Assembly (NCBI RefSeq): GCF_900106745.1
Contig: NZ_FNNV01000002.1
Span: forward strand, 334,369-398,368
Reading direction: 5' to 3'
Length of the DNA stretch: 64,000 bases
Source: Paenibacillus sp. CF384
Lineage (GTDB): Bacteria; Bacillota; Bacilli; Paenibacillales; Paenibacillaceae
Shown: positions 8,898-17,499 of the stretch, in pieces
Position numbering within the stretch: position 1 is the first letter of the stretch
How the letters are laid out: each line of letters starts with the position of its first letter
The notes under the pieces: generated by a model
Told to the model about the DNA's origin: nothing
Seen by the model: only the letters and a program-made list of their open reading frames with translations
Databases searched by the model: none
Program-made: the position numbers and the translations under genes

Positions 8898-10615
8898 TTG
8901 AAAACTCTCCCTGTCGTGTTATCCATATGAAATTGTATAAAAATATCAATGCAAGCACCATTCGAAGTACTGAATAGAAAAGTGCACTGGTTTTGATAGA
9001 TTACGTTGAATCTTCGTATCACATTCATAATCCCGACATTCTCCTTTGACGCATTGGGAGATTTATTGTTCAACGAAGACAGCGTTGCGTCCGAGAATCC
9101 AGTCCCATTATCAATAATTGAAATATTCACAAAATGACCGTCTTCATTTTCAAGCAAGCTGGCTTTAATCGAAATGATCAGCTGGTTATGAATCGGAACG
9201 GCATGTTTTATGGCATTTTCAATGAATGTTAGAATCGAAATCGGCGGGATCCGAAACTCCTTCAACCGCTCGTCCACATACACTTTGCAGATCAATTCGC
9301 GAGAAGCGCTCATTTGCTGCAACTGCATATAATTTCGCACATTGGTTATTTCATCTTGCAGCGACACCAGCGAGTCGTTCTCATGGAACATGTATCTTAA
9401 ATGCCGTGATAGCAGGAGGATCATCTCCTGAATTTGATCATATTTCTTCTGTTCCGCAATGCCGAACAAGTTTTTAAGCACATTCAAGTAGAAATGCGGT
9501 TTGATCTGGATTTGCAAGAACTGCAGCTCTGCCTGCTGCTTTTTCATCTCATTCTCATAGCTCTCGATTTTCAAATCTTTGATTTCCGCCATCATTTGAT
9601 TAAAGGTGCTGCTCATTTGCCTAAACTCGATGACCCCAGAAGTCGTGTTCATCGTGGCGTTCAGATGTCCGTTCTTGATCTGCCTCATCGTGGCCATCAT
9701 TCGCTTAAGAGGTTTGAAATAAGAGCGCTCCAATAACTGGAACGAGATAAGCATCAACAGCAAGATAAAAACGGAACCAACCAGAAAAGCAATCTGCACC
9801 GCATCCAAATAAAACAAAAGTCCACGGTAAGGCATAATATAAATATAGTTCAACTGGGTCGACGCCGAATAGTTCTGAACGACAAAAAACTTATGGGAAC
9901 TGCCGGAAATATAATGAGAGTCGCTATGAGAACGAATCAAAATTCCCTTGGCCTTGATTTCATCAATTGAAGTCAGCGGTTCGCCCTCCTGATTGGCGAA
10001 AGCAAAAAAACCGCCTCCTTGGTTCTGGCTGAAGCTTTGAGGCACGATTACGTTAGCGAAATCGATCATGCAGATCGTATACGTATCCCGTGTCCCCAGT
10101 AACCGAAACAAATAATAGCGACCGTCAATCTCATGTACAAACCATCCCCATGACCGATAATTCTCTTTTGTTTGGAGAATGGTTTTCAAATAGCTTTCGG
10201 CTCCCTGGCGTATGTTATGCACATAGTTTTGACTATACGTTTTATAAAAGAGCTGGTTCGATTTAGAATACACGAACATGCCCCCAACCATTTCATTCGT
10301 GTCAAAATAGCCTTGATATTTGTTCATAATGTCTTGTGCATAATACTGCAGATCAATCGGATCTTGCGTAATGAACAATTTCATGAAACTGATATCGTTA
10401 GATACTAAATTGGACATAAATAAATCGGCATTTCTTAAATTTTTTTCGAACGCGTCCTGGTAGAGCAATATGGAGTTTCGATTCGTTTGTTCGATTTTGT
10501 TATTCAAGACTTGAATCACATAGAAATTATAAAGAATCAACAGCAAGACAAGCGGTACAATAAAAATCATCATGATCAAGATTACTTGTTTTTTCGAAGA
10601 GAAGTTCAATTTCAT
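8894..10615 (-). CDS. YesM-type sensor histidine kinase
   Basis: About 573 residues if started at ATG 10615; an in-frame ATG at 10645 has no ribosome binding site, while GGGGAG lies 12 bases before 10615. There is a membrane segment near residues 8-28, an extracellular sensor region of about 240 residues, a second membrane segment and a HAMP domain. The His_kinase motif QIKPHFYLNVL carries the phospho-His, and the ATPase has N-box FIENAIKHA and G1 box DNGTGF. This is the LytS/YesM architecture. It forms an overlapping pair with the regulator gene and presumably senses a sugar or the loaded binding protein outside the cell. Confidence 0.92.
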   Translation of the reverse strand: MKLNFSSKKQVILIMMIFIVPLVLLLILYNFYVIQVLNNKIEQTNRNSILLYQDAFEKNLRNADLFMSNLVSNDISFMKLFITQDPIDLQYYAQDIMNKYQGYFDTNEMVGGMFVYSKSNQLFYKTYSQNYVHNIRQGAESYLKTILQTKENYRSWGWFVHEIDGRYYLFRLLGTRDTYTICMIDFANVIVPQSFSQNQGGGFFAFANQEGEPLTSIDEIKAKGILIRSHSDSHYISGSSHKFFVVQNYSASTQLNYIYIMPYRGLLFYLDAVQIAFLVGSVFILLLMLISFQLLERSYFKPLKRMMATMRQIKNGHLNATMNTTSGVIEFRQMSSTFNQMMAEIKDLKIESYENEMKKQQAELQFLQIQIKPHFYLNVLKNLFGIAEQKKYDQIQEMILLLSRHLRYMFHENDSLVSLQDEITNVRNYMQLQQMSASRELICKVYVDERLKEFRIPPISILTFIENAIKHAVPIHNQLIISIKASLLENEDGHFVNISIIDNGTGFSDATLSSLNNKSPNASKENVGIMNVIRRFNVIYQNQCTFLFSTSNGACIDIFIQFHMDNTTGRVFK

Positions 10616-10723
10616 CTGTACGATCTGCTCCCCATCTATGTCCATTGTTGTTTATACATCATGATCTACGGTCACGAGGATGTCAATTCTTACATGTCCC
10701 GCAGTTTAAACTTGAAATAAGAA

Positions 10724-10787
10724 GAGCGCCTCCATGATGGTCAGGGTAAAATATACCCTTGAACTAACCCATCCTATAGGGGCGCTC
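10724..10787 (-). terminator. Long nested hairpin, probable terminator of the secreted-protein gene
   Basis: Three nested stems: GAGCGCC with GGCGCTC at the ends, GATGG with CCATC inside, and AGGGTA with TACCCT at the core. On the minus strand it is followed by TTCTTATTT. It lies 47 bases beyond the stop of the 10834-12351 gene and before the kinase gene. The 7-bp end repeats could also suggest a small mobile-element relic, but no target-site duplication is visible. Confidence 0.45.
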
Positions 10788-10833
10788 ACTTTAATAAATG
10801 CTATTCCGTGACGAAACTTTTTCTTGACCTTGA

Positions 10834-12351
10834 TTACGTACCTATAAAAATTTTATCAATATTTACAGGCTGATCCCCATTATCAAATTGTAATTTAATG
10901 CTAGCTCCCCAAGGTATATTAAGATTGCCTAAATAAATTGTTGAGTAGTGGCCTGGCCCTGTCCAAGCTCCGGTTGTTGGAAAAGTTACGGGTATTCCAT
11001 TTGTACCGCCGTTGATATAGAGATGCAATTTCGCATCCGCAGCTGCACCATTGGAATAGGTTATAGCTAGAATAGTATCTTTCCTTGAGTTAAAAAAAAC
11101 AGCATATTTCCCTAAAGCACTTAAAGCAACGCCATTTATCCCAGTGCTGGCATCGTTAAAAGTTATGGCATTTGTTGATGTCGTTATTGGATTTTCAGCT
11201 TCAAGAAATCCCGAGTAGGGATACTGCAGACTCCAATCCATAGCTGCTGATGGATTTCCTTCATCCTTAACAAGGTTCCATCCAAAATACATTGCACCTT
11301 TTATCATATTAGGTGAGTATGATTTAAAGTAATTGTATGCTGCCGTAAGGGCCGTGTTCTTAGCGGCGATATCGTATTGCAATCCTGCCGTTTGGTCAGT
11401 AGGCGTATTGTTGTTAAACCACTGCGTATGGAAGCCAAACTCAACGACTAAAGGCTTGTTTTGGTTTTGATATTGGCCCATGAACTTTCCAAGCGTTTCT
11501 TTTAAGCCGTTCTTAGGAGCACCTGCAGGAGCAATTGAATCTGTTGAGCCATCCACATTAATGATTCGATTCGTCGATGGAGCTCCATATCGGCTTTGCC
11601 AGCATGAGCTTCCAGGGAGACAATCTTTATACAGGGGATAGGAATAGGTCTGTAAGAAGTAGCCATCCGCTTTGGACGAATCATATACAGGGACATCCCA
11701 TGAATTATCCCAGCCGTAGTGAATACTAATGAATAATTTAGGATTGGCGTACCCTAATTGGTTAAGCCTGTTTGTCAACGCTAGATACAGGTATCCCGCA
11801 TAATCCTTCTGACCATTCTTCCATGCTTGCGAGTTAAACCCGCCGTAGTTTCCGGCAATTATACTGTTATCATTCGGAATATTTACGGCAAAATAGACAA
11901 CCTGCGAGCTCTTAGCTACAAGATACTGAAGCATTGAATCATAATAGGAAACTACAGCATCCGCGTGAGCTTGATCAAACCTAAAGCTATTCACGTCCCC
12001 AATCCATTCAATTCTTGGGACACTTTTCATTCCCAACAGTGACATTTGATTGAATAACGCATTCTTTTCGTTTATATCGAGGGTCTCCAGATTGTATAAA
12101 TTCAGCGTATTAATGTTGTAGTCGTTTTTCATTATCGGGAGGTCTCTCGCTATTTTTGCAAATGTATCCTGATCATGATACAACTCGTATTCTGCCCCCT
12201 GAATCGTTGCCGTTGAAGCAGTTAGATCTGGGTTTACCCATGAACTATATGGTGTTGTCGGGCTAACAGCGCCGACTGAAGTTGTAAAGGCAAACAAGGA
12301 AACGGCAAAAGTACAAGCAATCAACAGCTTACTGATTGATTTCTTTAACAT
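10834..12351 (-). CDS. Secreted glycosidase-like protein with C-terminal CBM-like domain
   Basis: 505 residues, start ATG 12351 behind GGAGGG. Signal peptide of about 28 residues ending near TTSVGA. Residues about 35-380 are paralogous to the N-terminal domain of the protein at 1-3551 and share YFAVNIP, VVEFGFHT and W-S-L-Q-Y-P-Y segments. Residues about 385-505 form one CBM6/35-like module that starts with E-A-E. The catalytic family is not one I recognise; the alternating hydrophobic strand pattern and the Glu at the end of a strand suggest a TIM-barrel hydrolase (inference). It is preceded by two cre-like operators and by a copy of the lipoprotein-gene promoter block, so sugar-dependent and catabolite control are likely. 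Confidence 0.75.
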   Translation of the reverse strand: MLKKSISKLLIACTFAVSLFAFTTSVGAVSPTTPYSSWVNPDLTASTATIQGAEYELYHDQDTFAKIARDLPIMKNDYNINTLNLYNLETLDINEKNALFNQMSLLGMKSVPRIEWIGDVNSFRFDQAHADAVVSYYDSMLQYLVAKSSQVVYFAVNIPNDNSIIAGNYGGFNSQAWKNGQKDYAGYLYLALTNRLNQLGYANPKLFISIHYGWDNSWDVPVYDSSKADGYFLQTYSYPLYKDCLPGSSCWQSRYGAPSTNRIINVDGSTDSIAPAGAPKNGLKETLGKFMGQYQNQNKPLVVEFGFHTQWFNNNTPTDQTAGLQYDIAAKNTALTAAYNYFKSYSPNMIKGAMYFGWNLVKDEGNPSAAMDWSLQYPYSGFLEAENPITTSTNAITFNDASTGINGVALSALGKYAVFFNSRKDTILAITYSNGAAADAKLHLYINGGTNGIPVTFPTTGAWTGPGHYSTIYLGNLNIPWGASIKLQFDNGDQPVNIDKIFIGT

Positions 12352-12492
12352 AATATCCCTCCTGTTTACGAATAAATGATCGCTTCCATAACTTTGAGCT
12401 CAATGTCTGCAGCCTTCGCTCATTCCATTCCAATATCCCCTCCTCTCGTACTACATCCGCATGCACAAAACTAGATGAAGCGAGTTGCTATT

Positions 12493-12534
12493 AAAAGCGC
12501 TTTCAAATCTCATTGTCATTAAGAGCGCTTTCAA
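12493..12534 (-). promoter_or_regulatory. Two direct cre-like operators upstream of the secreted-protein gene
   Basis: Minus strand TTGAAAGCGCTTTTAA (12491-12506) and TTGAAAGCGCTCTTAA (12519-12534) are 28 bases apart in the same orientation. Each differs from the CcpA consensus TGWAANCGNTNWCA at one position. Catabolite control by CcpA is the likeliest reading; another LacI-family regulator is possible. Confidence 0.6.
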
Positions 12535-12692
12535 TTTTCCTAAAACGCAGGATATCCCTGTCAGTCTGTTGACGACGATCGGCTAGAGAGAAACTGAGTG
12601 CTTATTAGAGGCGAATTAATTATTAAGAGGAGATACGGCAGGGAGCTTCTGAACCGCGATGACTGGCTTCGGCGCGAGTCTGGGACCGTCTT

Positions 12693-12819
12693 TATCATAA
12701 TGAAATGCAGTCTGCCGCTCTACCAAACTTGTTACCAATATTGTCATTTTTAATCCGATCTCGCGTTGGTGAAACGCTCATTGTCGAAAATGTAACTTTG
12801 GAGTATTACATTTGTTACT
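12693..12819 (-). promoter_or_regulatory. Second copy of the lipoprotein-type promoter region
   Basis: About 127 bases align with 7119-7258, including three blocks of 15-19 identical bases. The putative -10 reads GACAAT instead of GATAAT, and the -35 is weaker. It lies 340 bases upstream of the gene at 10834-12351, with the cre-like sites between. The remainder of the 12352-13183 gap holds no convincing gene; the only open frames are short and lack family features. Confidence 0.5.
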
Positions 12820-12988
12820 TGTCTCCGATTTGTTCGGATCCAGATTATTGTAGGTCACGAAATTACGAGTATGCCGCATGCATCATCAGTGCCGGTATAG
12901 TAGTTCTGCGATACAGTGTTGTTGCTGATCGCTCCGATTCGTGAGACAGCCTTTAGTCTATTTTGCGTTCAGTAACTAATCAAGATAC

Positions 12989-13025
12989 AAAAAAAGCCCC
13001 GAGGAATGTACCTCTGGACTTTTTT
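12989..13025. terminator. Bidirectional terminator after the catabolic operon
   Basis: AAAAAAGCCCCGAGG pairs imperfectly with CCTCTGGACTTTTTT around a six-base loop, with A and T tracts on both sides. It lies about 160 bases beyond the stop of the FAH gene and likely ends the leftward operon. Confidence 0.65.
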
Positions 13026-13107
13026 CTAATATTTCCATAACTCATTCTAATTGAGCACGTTCAGTATATACCACAACCTGCCATCCTCGAGGATAGCAGT
13101 AAGCGGA

Positions 13108-13133
13108 CCGGAGCGCAATACGCAGCGCTCCGG
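13108..13133. other. GC-rich hairpin in the 3' untranslated region of the operon
   Basis: CCGGAGCGC pairs perfectly with GCGCTCCGG around an eight-base loop, 50 bases past the FAH stop codon, without a T-tract. It may protect the mRNA 3' end. Confidence 0.4.
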
Positions 13134-13183
13134 CAGCGAATCCGGAGAACCATAACGAAAATTGCAGATTTGGTTTTTGTTTA

Positions 13184-14017
13184 TTACCATCCCGCGATCA
13201 CCTGGTTTTCGAGCTTGCCAATTCCTTCTACTTCGACGACGACAGTATCACCGGGAACAAGATACGCAGGTGGATTACGGAAGGTGCCGACGCCGGCAGG
13301 AGTTCCAGTTGAAATCACATCCCCCGGCTCAAGCGTCGTGAAGGCTGAAATGGCTTCAATTAAGGTCGGAATGTCAAACAGCATCATGGACGTACTTGCA
13401 TTCTGTCGTAACTCGCCATTCACATAGCTGCGGATATTGAGATTGGACGGATCGATTAATTCATCAGATGTAACAATTGCAGGTCCCATAGGAAAGAAAG
13501 TGTCAATACCTTTGCCCAGCGTCTCGTGCTGCAGGCTGAATTGCATTTCACGTCCGCTGACATCGTTAACGACGGTATAGCCGAATACATAGCTGAGTGC
13601 TTCTGCTTTTTTTACTCCCCTTGCCTGCTTTCCAATTATGAAGGCCAGCTCAACCTCATAGTCCGCTTGGCACTCTTCGTACGGCAGCACGATGGGATCG
13701 CCCGGTCCCGACACGGATGATGGCAGCTTGCCGAACACGGAAGGGCGCTTCGGAAAGACAGCCCTAGGGTTTTCTTCCTTATGATTGAGATAGTTAATAC
13801 CTCCACAGAGTATTTTGGAACTCCCTTTTATCGGAGCGAGTAGGCGATAATCGCTAACCAATGCACCTATCTCCGCTTCCCTGCGTATTCTGTCTAGCCC
13901 TTCTTTACCGTCTTGGATTAAATGCTTCATATCCAAGTATGTAGTTGGAACAACTCCCCCATCAATCTCAACTGCGACACATTCGCGTCCCTTTGTTTCG
14001 CAAGTAATGAGTCTCAT
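13184..14017 (-). CDS. Fumarylacetoacetate hydrolase (FAH) family protein
   Basis: 277 residues, overlapping the upstream gene by four bases. FAH-family enzymes hydrolyse or decarboxylate a C-C bond next to a keto group using a divalent metal. The metal ligands are visible: E and E in YEVELAFIIG and D in VVNDVSGRE; the family motif STGTPAGVG is near residue 242. It is the last gene of the catabolic operon. In non-phosphorylative sugar-acid pathways FAH enzymes cleave 2,4-diketo-3-deoxy acids to pyruvate and a hydroxy acid. Cleavage of a keto sugar acid made by the upstream dehydrogenases is therefore the likeliest role; the actual substrate is unknown. Confidence 0.9.
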   Translation of the reverse strand: MRLITCETKGRECVAVEIDGGVVPTTYLDMKHLIQDGKEGLDRIRREAEIGALVSDYRLLAPIKGSSKILCGGINYLNHKEENPRAVFPKRPSVFGKLPSSVSGPGDPIVLPYEECQADYEVELAFIIGKQARGVKKAEALSYVFGYTVVNDVSGREMQFSLQHETLGKGIDTFFPMGPAIVTSDELIDPSNLNIRSYVNGELRQNASTSMMLFDIPTLIEAISAFTTLEPGDVISTGTPAGVGTFRNPPAYLVPGDTVVVEVEGIGKLENQVIAGW

Positions 14018-14823
14018 ACCTTAATCCCCCTTCGGACAGACTCACCTTCAACGGCAATAGTTTCACCGACTTCCATGTAGAACGCTTGACGTTTACCGGT
14101 CGTATCGAACTCCGGAACTGCCGCAAGAAACTGTTCGACCTCGCCACGTTCTGTCGGGTTAGACAAATCAAGATAGTGGGAGGCAACAGCAATTTTCAAT
14201 CCAAGAAATTCCGAAGCCAACGCGGCTTCACGCGGAGACATTTCACCAGTCAGCAAACGTCCAGCAAAATTCGCACGAGCGAGCAAGTCTTGAGAATTGG
14301 CGCAGCCCATCAGACCAATTGTCGGATCGTACAATTGCGAAATAAGCTTCATATCACCGAAAATTGCCGTATCACCGCAATGGTAAATACGGACGCCTGG
14401 CTCAGGCTCAACAATATAGCCCATCGGAACGCCAGAAATGTATTGACCGTCCTTCAGCCTCGCATGAGACCAATGGTGGCTTTCAACCGGTCGCACGATG
14501 ACGCCGCCGACCTCGACAACAATTCCCCATATCGTCGGATGGATTTGCGTTGACGGAATGCCTTCGTCCATAAGCATGAGTTTAACGTCATTGCCGCAAA
14601 CGATTGGTGCGCCGGTACGCGCAGCAATCGCAGCCGCGTCGCCATAATGATCATAAGCTGCGTGAGTTATGAGAATGACATCCGGTCGCTCCAGTTCCTC
14701 GTGGTGTATAGGCGCATGCGGGCTTCCGGAGAGAAATGGATCGATCAGAATCCGGTGCTTGTCGCTAATAATTTCATACCCGGCCATACCCAAGAAACGA
14801 ATTGTAGTCGTCATCCTCTCCAC
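14014..14823 (-). CDS. Metallo-beta-lactamase-fold hydrolase, UlaG/UPF0173-like (possible lactonase)
   Basis: 269 residues. The metal-binding signature THAAYDHYGD is near residues 52-61, with further ligands in SHHWSHA, YHCGDTA and SHYLD near the C-terminus. Relatives include L-ascorbate-6-phosphate lactonase UlaG. It overlaps the PanE-like gene by 13 bases and the FAH gene by four, so translation is coupled. A sugar-acid lactone as substrate would fit the dehydrogenases in this operon, because sugar dehydrogenases often produce lactones (inference). Confidence 0.85.
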   Translation of the reverse strand: MERMTTTIRFLGMAGYEIISDKHRILIDPFLSGSPHAPIHHEELERPDVILITHAAYDHYGDAAAIAARTGAPIVCGNDVKLMLMDEGIPSTQIHPTIWGIVVEVGGVIVRPVESHHWSHARLKDGQYISGVPMGYIVEPEPGVRIYHCGDTAIFGDMKLISQLYDPTIGLMGCANSQDLLARANFAGRLLTGEMSPREAALASEFLGLKIAVASHYLDLSNPTERGEVEQFLAAVPEFDTTGKRQAFYMEVGETIAVEGESVRRGIKV

Positions 14824-15734
14824 CCCTTCTCCAAACCAGAGATGAGTGCGACCATCGCCGTATTGAGCGGAACAGCCACGTTTGTGCGCTCCGCAGCTCT
14901 GACTACAGCACCATTAATCACTTCAATTTCCGTTTTTCGGCGCGCCTCTGCATCCTGCAGCATGGATGATTTCCCTTTTCCCGCCCCGCTTAAAATGGTA
15001 TGTATGCGGGTCACGCGCTCGTCAGCGTCGATGTCGTAACCTAACGCACGCGCAACGGCCGTCGCTTCCTTGGCTAGGTCATCGACAAGTTCGAGCAACT
15101 TACCTGACTCACCTTGGTCTCCGGCACATAAGCCAGTCAAAGCAGAGGTCGGCAATGTGGCTGCGTTTAAAATAAGTTTTTTCCACACTTCGGTTTTAAC
15201 AAATGAGGTGACCTGGGCCTGAATGCCTGCATCGTTCAATAATAAGCCTATGCGCTCCGCTCGTGCCAGGCTTGCTCCGTCTACATATGGCCCAACGAAT
15301 GTCGCCCCCATTCCTGTATGCGCGACATGACCCAAGCCGATGACAGTCGCGCTGTGATAAGTAATGCCGACAACGATACGATCTGCTTGATACTGCTCGG
15401 ACAGAGTATCCGCATTGCCCCATCCGTTTTGCAGACTGACGATCGTGGTATCCTCTCCGACTAATGGCAATGCCAACTCCGCCGCGGAAACGGTGTGCTG
15501 CGCCTTGACAAAGAAGAACACGGTGTCGACGATTCCGACATCAGACAGGTTGCTAGTTGCGGGAACATGAATCGTTTCAGCATTACCATCTTTCGTCGAG
15601 ACAACAAGTCCATACTCATTTATTTGATTAACAAGCGCTTCAGATACATCCACCAGAGTGACCTCATGACCAGCCTGTTTCAATCTTGCTGCGAGCATCC
15701 CACCCATTGCTCCTGCTCCTATAACTGCAATCAT
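14811..15734 (-). CDS. 2-dehydropantoate 2-reductase (PanE/ApbA) family oxidoreductase
   Basis: 307 residues; ATG 15734 follows GGAGG. N-terminal Rossmann fold with GAGAMGG at residues 7-13, ketopantoate-reductase-like middle with SLQNGWGN near residue 100, and C-terminal helical domain with the conserved KTEVWKKLILNAA segment (K at about 182). True PanE makes pantoate, but the position inside a sugar-catabolic operon suggests a different 2-keto or 3-keto acid substrate. Family membership is clear; the reaction is not. Confidence 0.88.
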   Translation of the reverse strand: MIAVIGAGAMGGMLAARLKQAGHEVTLVDVSEALVNQINEYGLVVSTKDGNAETIHVPATSNLSDVGIVDTVFFFVKAQHTVSAAELALPLVGEDTTIVSLQNGWGNADTLSEQYQADRIVVGITYHSATVIGLGHVAHTGMGATFVGPYVDGASLARAERIGLLLNDAGIQAQVTSFVKTEVWKKLILNAATLPTSALTGLCAGDQGESGKLLELVDDLAKEATAVARALGYDIDADERVTRIHTILSGAGKGKSSMLQDAEARRKTEIEVINGAVVRAAERTNVAVPLNTAMVALISGLEKGWRG

Positions 15735-15752
15735 TGTTAACCCTCCAATTAG

Positions 15753-17042
15753 CTATTTGAATAAGGACGAATTCATTTTTTGGACGACACGGACTATCGT
15801 GTTGTCATCACCGACATTGCCCGGAATAACTGCGTACCACGCTCTGCATTCTTTCGGTGTTTTTAAACGCCATAACGAGATGCCGGCTTCCAACTGTCCG
15901 ATAACTTCTGCTTCTTCCGCTTGCAGACCGTCATAAGCGATTTGTGCCGAAGTAATTCCTCCTTTGGAGACAACAGCGTCGCAACATGGAGCGACTGCCT
16001 TCAACGTCTTAGTAAGGGCACTCATCACTTTCGCGCCGTGCTTCAAATCTCCGTGTCTGCTTTCCCTCACTCGCTCCGAAGCCAGCACCGCGATGCCGTT
16101 GGCGTCAATCTGCTGCTTTAACCGTTCCGCAAGCTCAGGTACGAGAACAGCAACCCCTTCTGCAAATAAACGCTCGGTCGGCACTATGACGGGTTCAACT
16201 CCAAGAGAGCGTGTCAATTGCCCGAGCTGACGGGTCGATGCCTCCGTATGCGAACCGCAAACAACAAGCAGACGTCCCGGTTCTTCTCCTCCCGGTATTC
16301 CCGGCAGCTCCAACGCTTCTAAGCCACATCTGGCAGCTGCAAATGTCGAGGCTCCGCGAGTGACAATCTCCTTTCCCGCTGCTTCGGCATCAGCCAATCC
16401 GGCTACGATAACCCGGACATCATCGATCGTTTCTGCATCAGGAATAACAACCGTGCCTGGCTCCGCAACCAGAAGCGCTTTTGTAATTGCAGAGGCTCCT
16501 TCCGTCCGGATTCTGGCTATTGGAACTAGCATCGAATTCCAGTCATTCCCTTTCTCTGCAACCCACTCCGCGATCGTCTCGCTCTTATAACCAAACACGG
16601 TATCCTTGGCAAACTCGGTATATGCCGTAGGAATACGATGATCGCCTTCAACCAGATAATGGATGCCACCTAACGTAACGCGTCCACATTCCGGAAACGC
16701 TGGGACAAACAACCCTACCGTATTATCTCCGCGAAACACGTCCATTTCCGAGAAAACATGCCCTCTTAAAGTCGAATCGCCTCTCAGTATGTAGCCAATG
16801 AGAGAACCGAGTCGTTCCGCTTCTTGATCCATGATTTCTTTGAGCATACTTAAATACTTTATTGCTTCCTCTTCAGGCATCGCCCTCGTATTTGTCAGCA
16901 CGTATACTGACTGACGGCTTCCAGATAGGAAACGTCTGAAGGCGCCTCGCGATGGCATTAAGATGACATCGACACCGGAAACCGTTTGCGTTCCGGTAGG
17001 ATCGTCGTCAAATACGACCCATTTTCGCGTTTCCTTCTTCAT
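15753..17042 (-). CDS. Four-carbon acid sugar kinase family protein (DUF1537; OtnK/DtnK/OiaK type)
   Basis: About 429 residues from ATG 17042; an upstream in-frame GTG at 17051 sits too close to the GGAGGGG site. The N-terminal motif FDDDPTGTQT and the C-terminal nucleotide-binding region with SKGGITS near residue 365 and PGNVGDDNTIV at the end are diagnostic. Known members phosphorylate erythronate, threonate and 3-oxo-isoapionate, all branched or C4 sugar acids. The gene starts five bases after the VOC stop. Its presence says the pathway runs through a sugar acid or keto acid, not a free sugar phosphate. Confidence 0.9.
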   Translation of the reverse strand: MKKETRKWVVFDDDPTGTQTVSGVDVILMPSRGAFRRFLSGSRQSVYVLTNTRAMPEEEAIKYLSMLKEIMDQEAERLGSLIGYILRGDSTLRGHVFSEMDVFRGDNTVGLFVPAFPECGRVTLGGIHYLVEGDHRIPTAYTEFAKDTVFGYKSETIAEWVAEKGNDWNSMLVPIARIRTEGASAITKALLVAEPGTVVIPDAETIDDVRVIVAGLADAEAAGKEIVTRGASTFAAARCGLEALELPGIPGGEEPGRLLVVCGSHTEASTRQLGQLTRSLGVEPVIVPTERLFAEGVAVLVPELAERLKQQIDANGIAVLASERVRESRHGDLKHGAKVMSALTKTLKAVAPCCDAVVSKGGITSAQIAYDGLQAEEAEVIGQLEAGISLWRLKTPKECRAWYAVIPGNVGDDNTIVRVVQKMNSSLFK

Positions 17043-17047
17043 CCCGT

Positions 17048-17446
17048 TCACTCCCCTCCGAACGGTTCCATTTCCGTCAGTTCAATTCGCAGGCCATTCG
17101 GCTGATGGCTAAGGAAGCTTGCCCTTTTTTTCCTGCCTCCCATTACGACCTTGGTCATCTGCTCTCCGTCTAAATCGGACAAGACATCGGGAATATTAGT
17201 CACTCCAAAGCAAAGATGATGAAGCCCTTCACCCTTTTCTTCTAGAAATTTGCGAATTGGCGTATCCCCAATTGGCTGAACGAGCTGAATCATGGTTGAC
17301 CCGCCGTCTAAATAAGCGAGACGAACGCCAGCCGACGGAAGTAATTCATCTTCGATCACTTTTAACTTCAACTGCTCGGTGTAAAAAGGCAAAGCTTTAT
17401 CAATGTTCCAGACCGCGATGGCGATATGATCTATGTTCTCTATCAA
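17048..17446 (-). CDS. VOC (glyoxalase/methylmalonyl-CoA epimerase-like) family protein
   Basis: About 132 residues when started at TTG 17446, nine bases behind AAGGGAG; an upstream in-frame ATG at 17467 lies before this ribosome binding site. Two beta-alpha-beta-beta-beta units are visible. The candidate metal ligands are all present: His in DHIAIAV, Gln in IQLVQP, His in HHLCF and Glu in RIELTE. Closest by pattern is methylmalonyl-CoA epimerase, but the operon suggests epimerisation or tautomerisation of a keto sugar acid (inference). Confidence 0.82.
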   Translation of the reverse strand: MIENIDHIAIAVWNIDKALPFYTEQLKLKVIEDELLPSAGVRLAYLDGGSTMIQLVQPIGDTPIRKFLEEKGEGLHHLCFGVTNIPDVLSDLDGEQMTKVVMGGRKKRASFLSHQPNGLRIELTEMEPFGGE

Positions 17447-17499
17447 TTTGGATAACTCCCTTCCCATTTTTCAAACTAAGTATAGTCTCAACGCTACGA

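Noticed and set aside
10724..10787. Miniature inverted-repeat element
   Set aside because: End repeats are only seven bases, no target-site duplication is seen, and a terminator role fits the position.
12705..12944. 79-codon open frame between the two sugar loci
   Set aside because: It covers the duplicated promoter block, has no ribosome site and shows no protein-like pattern.
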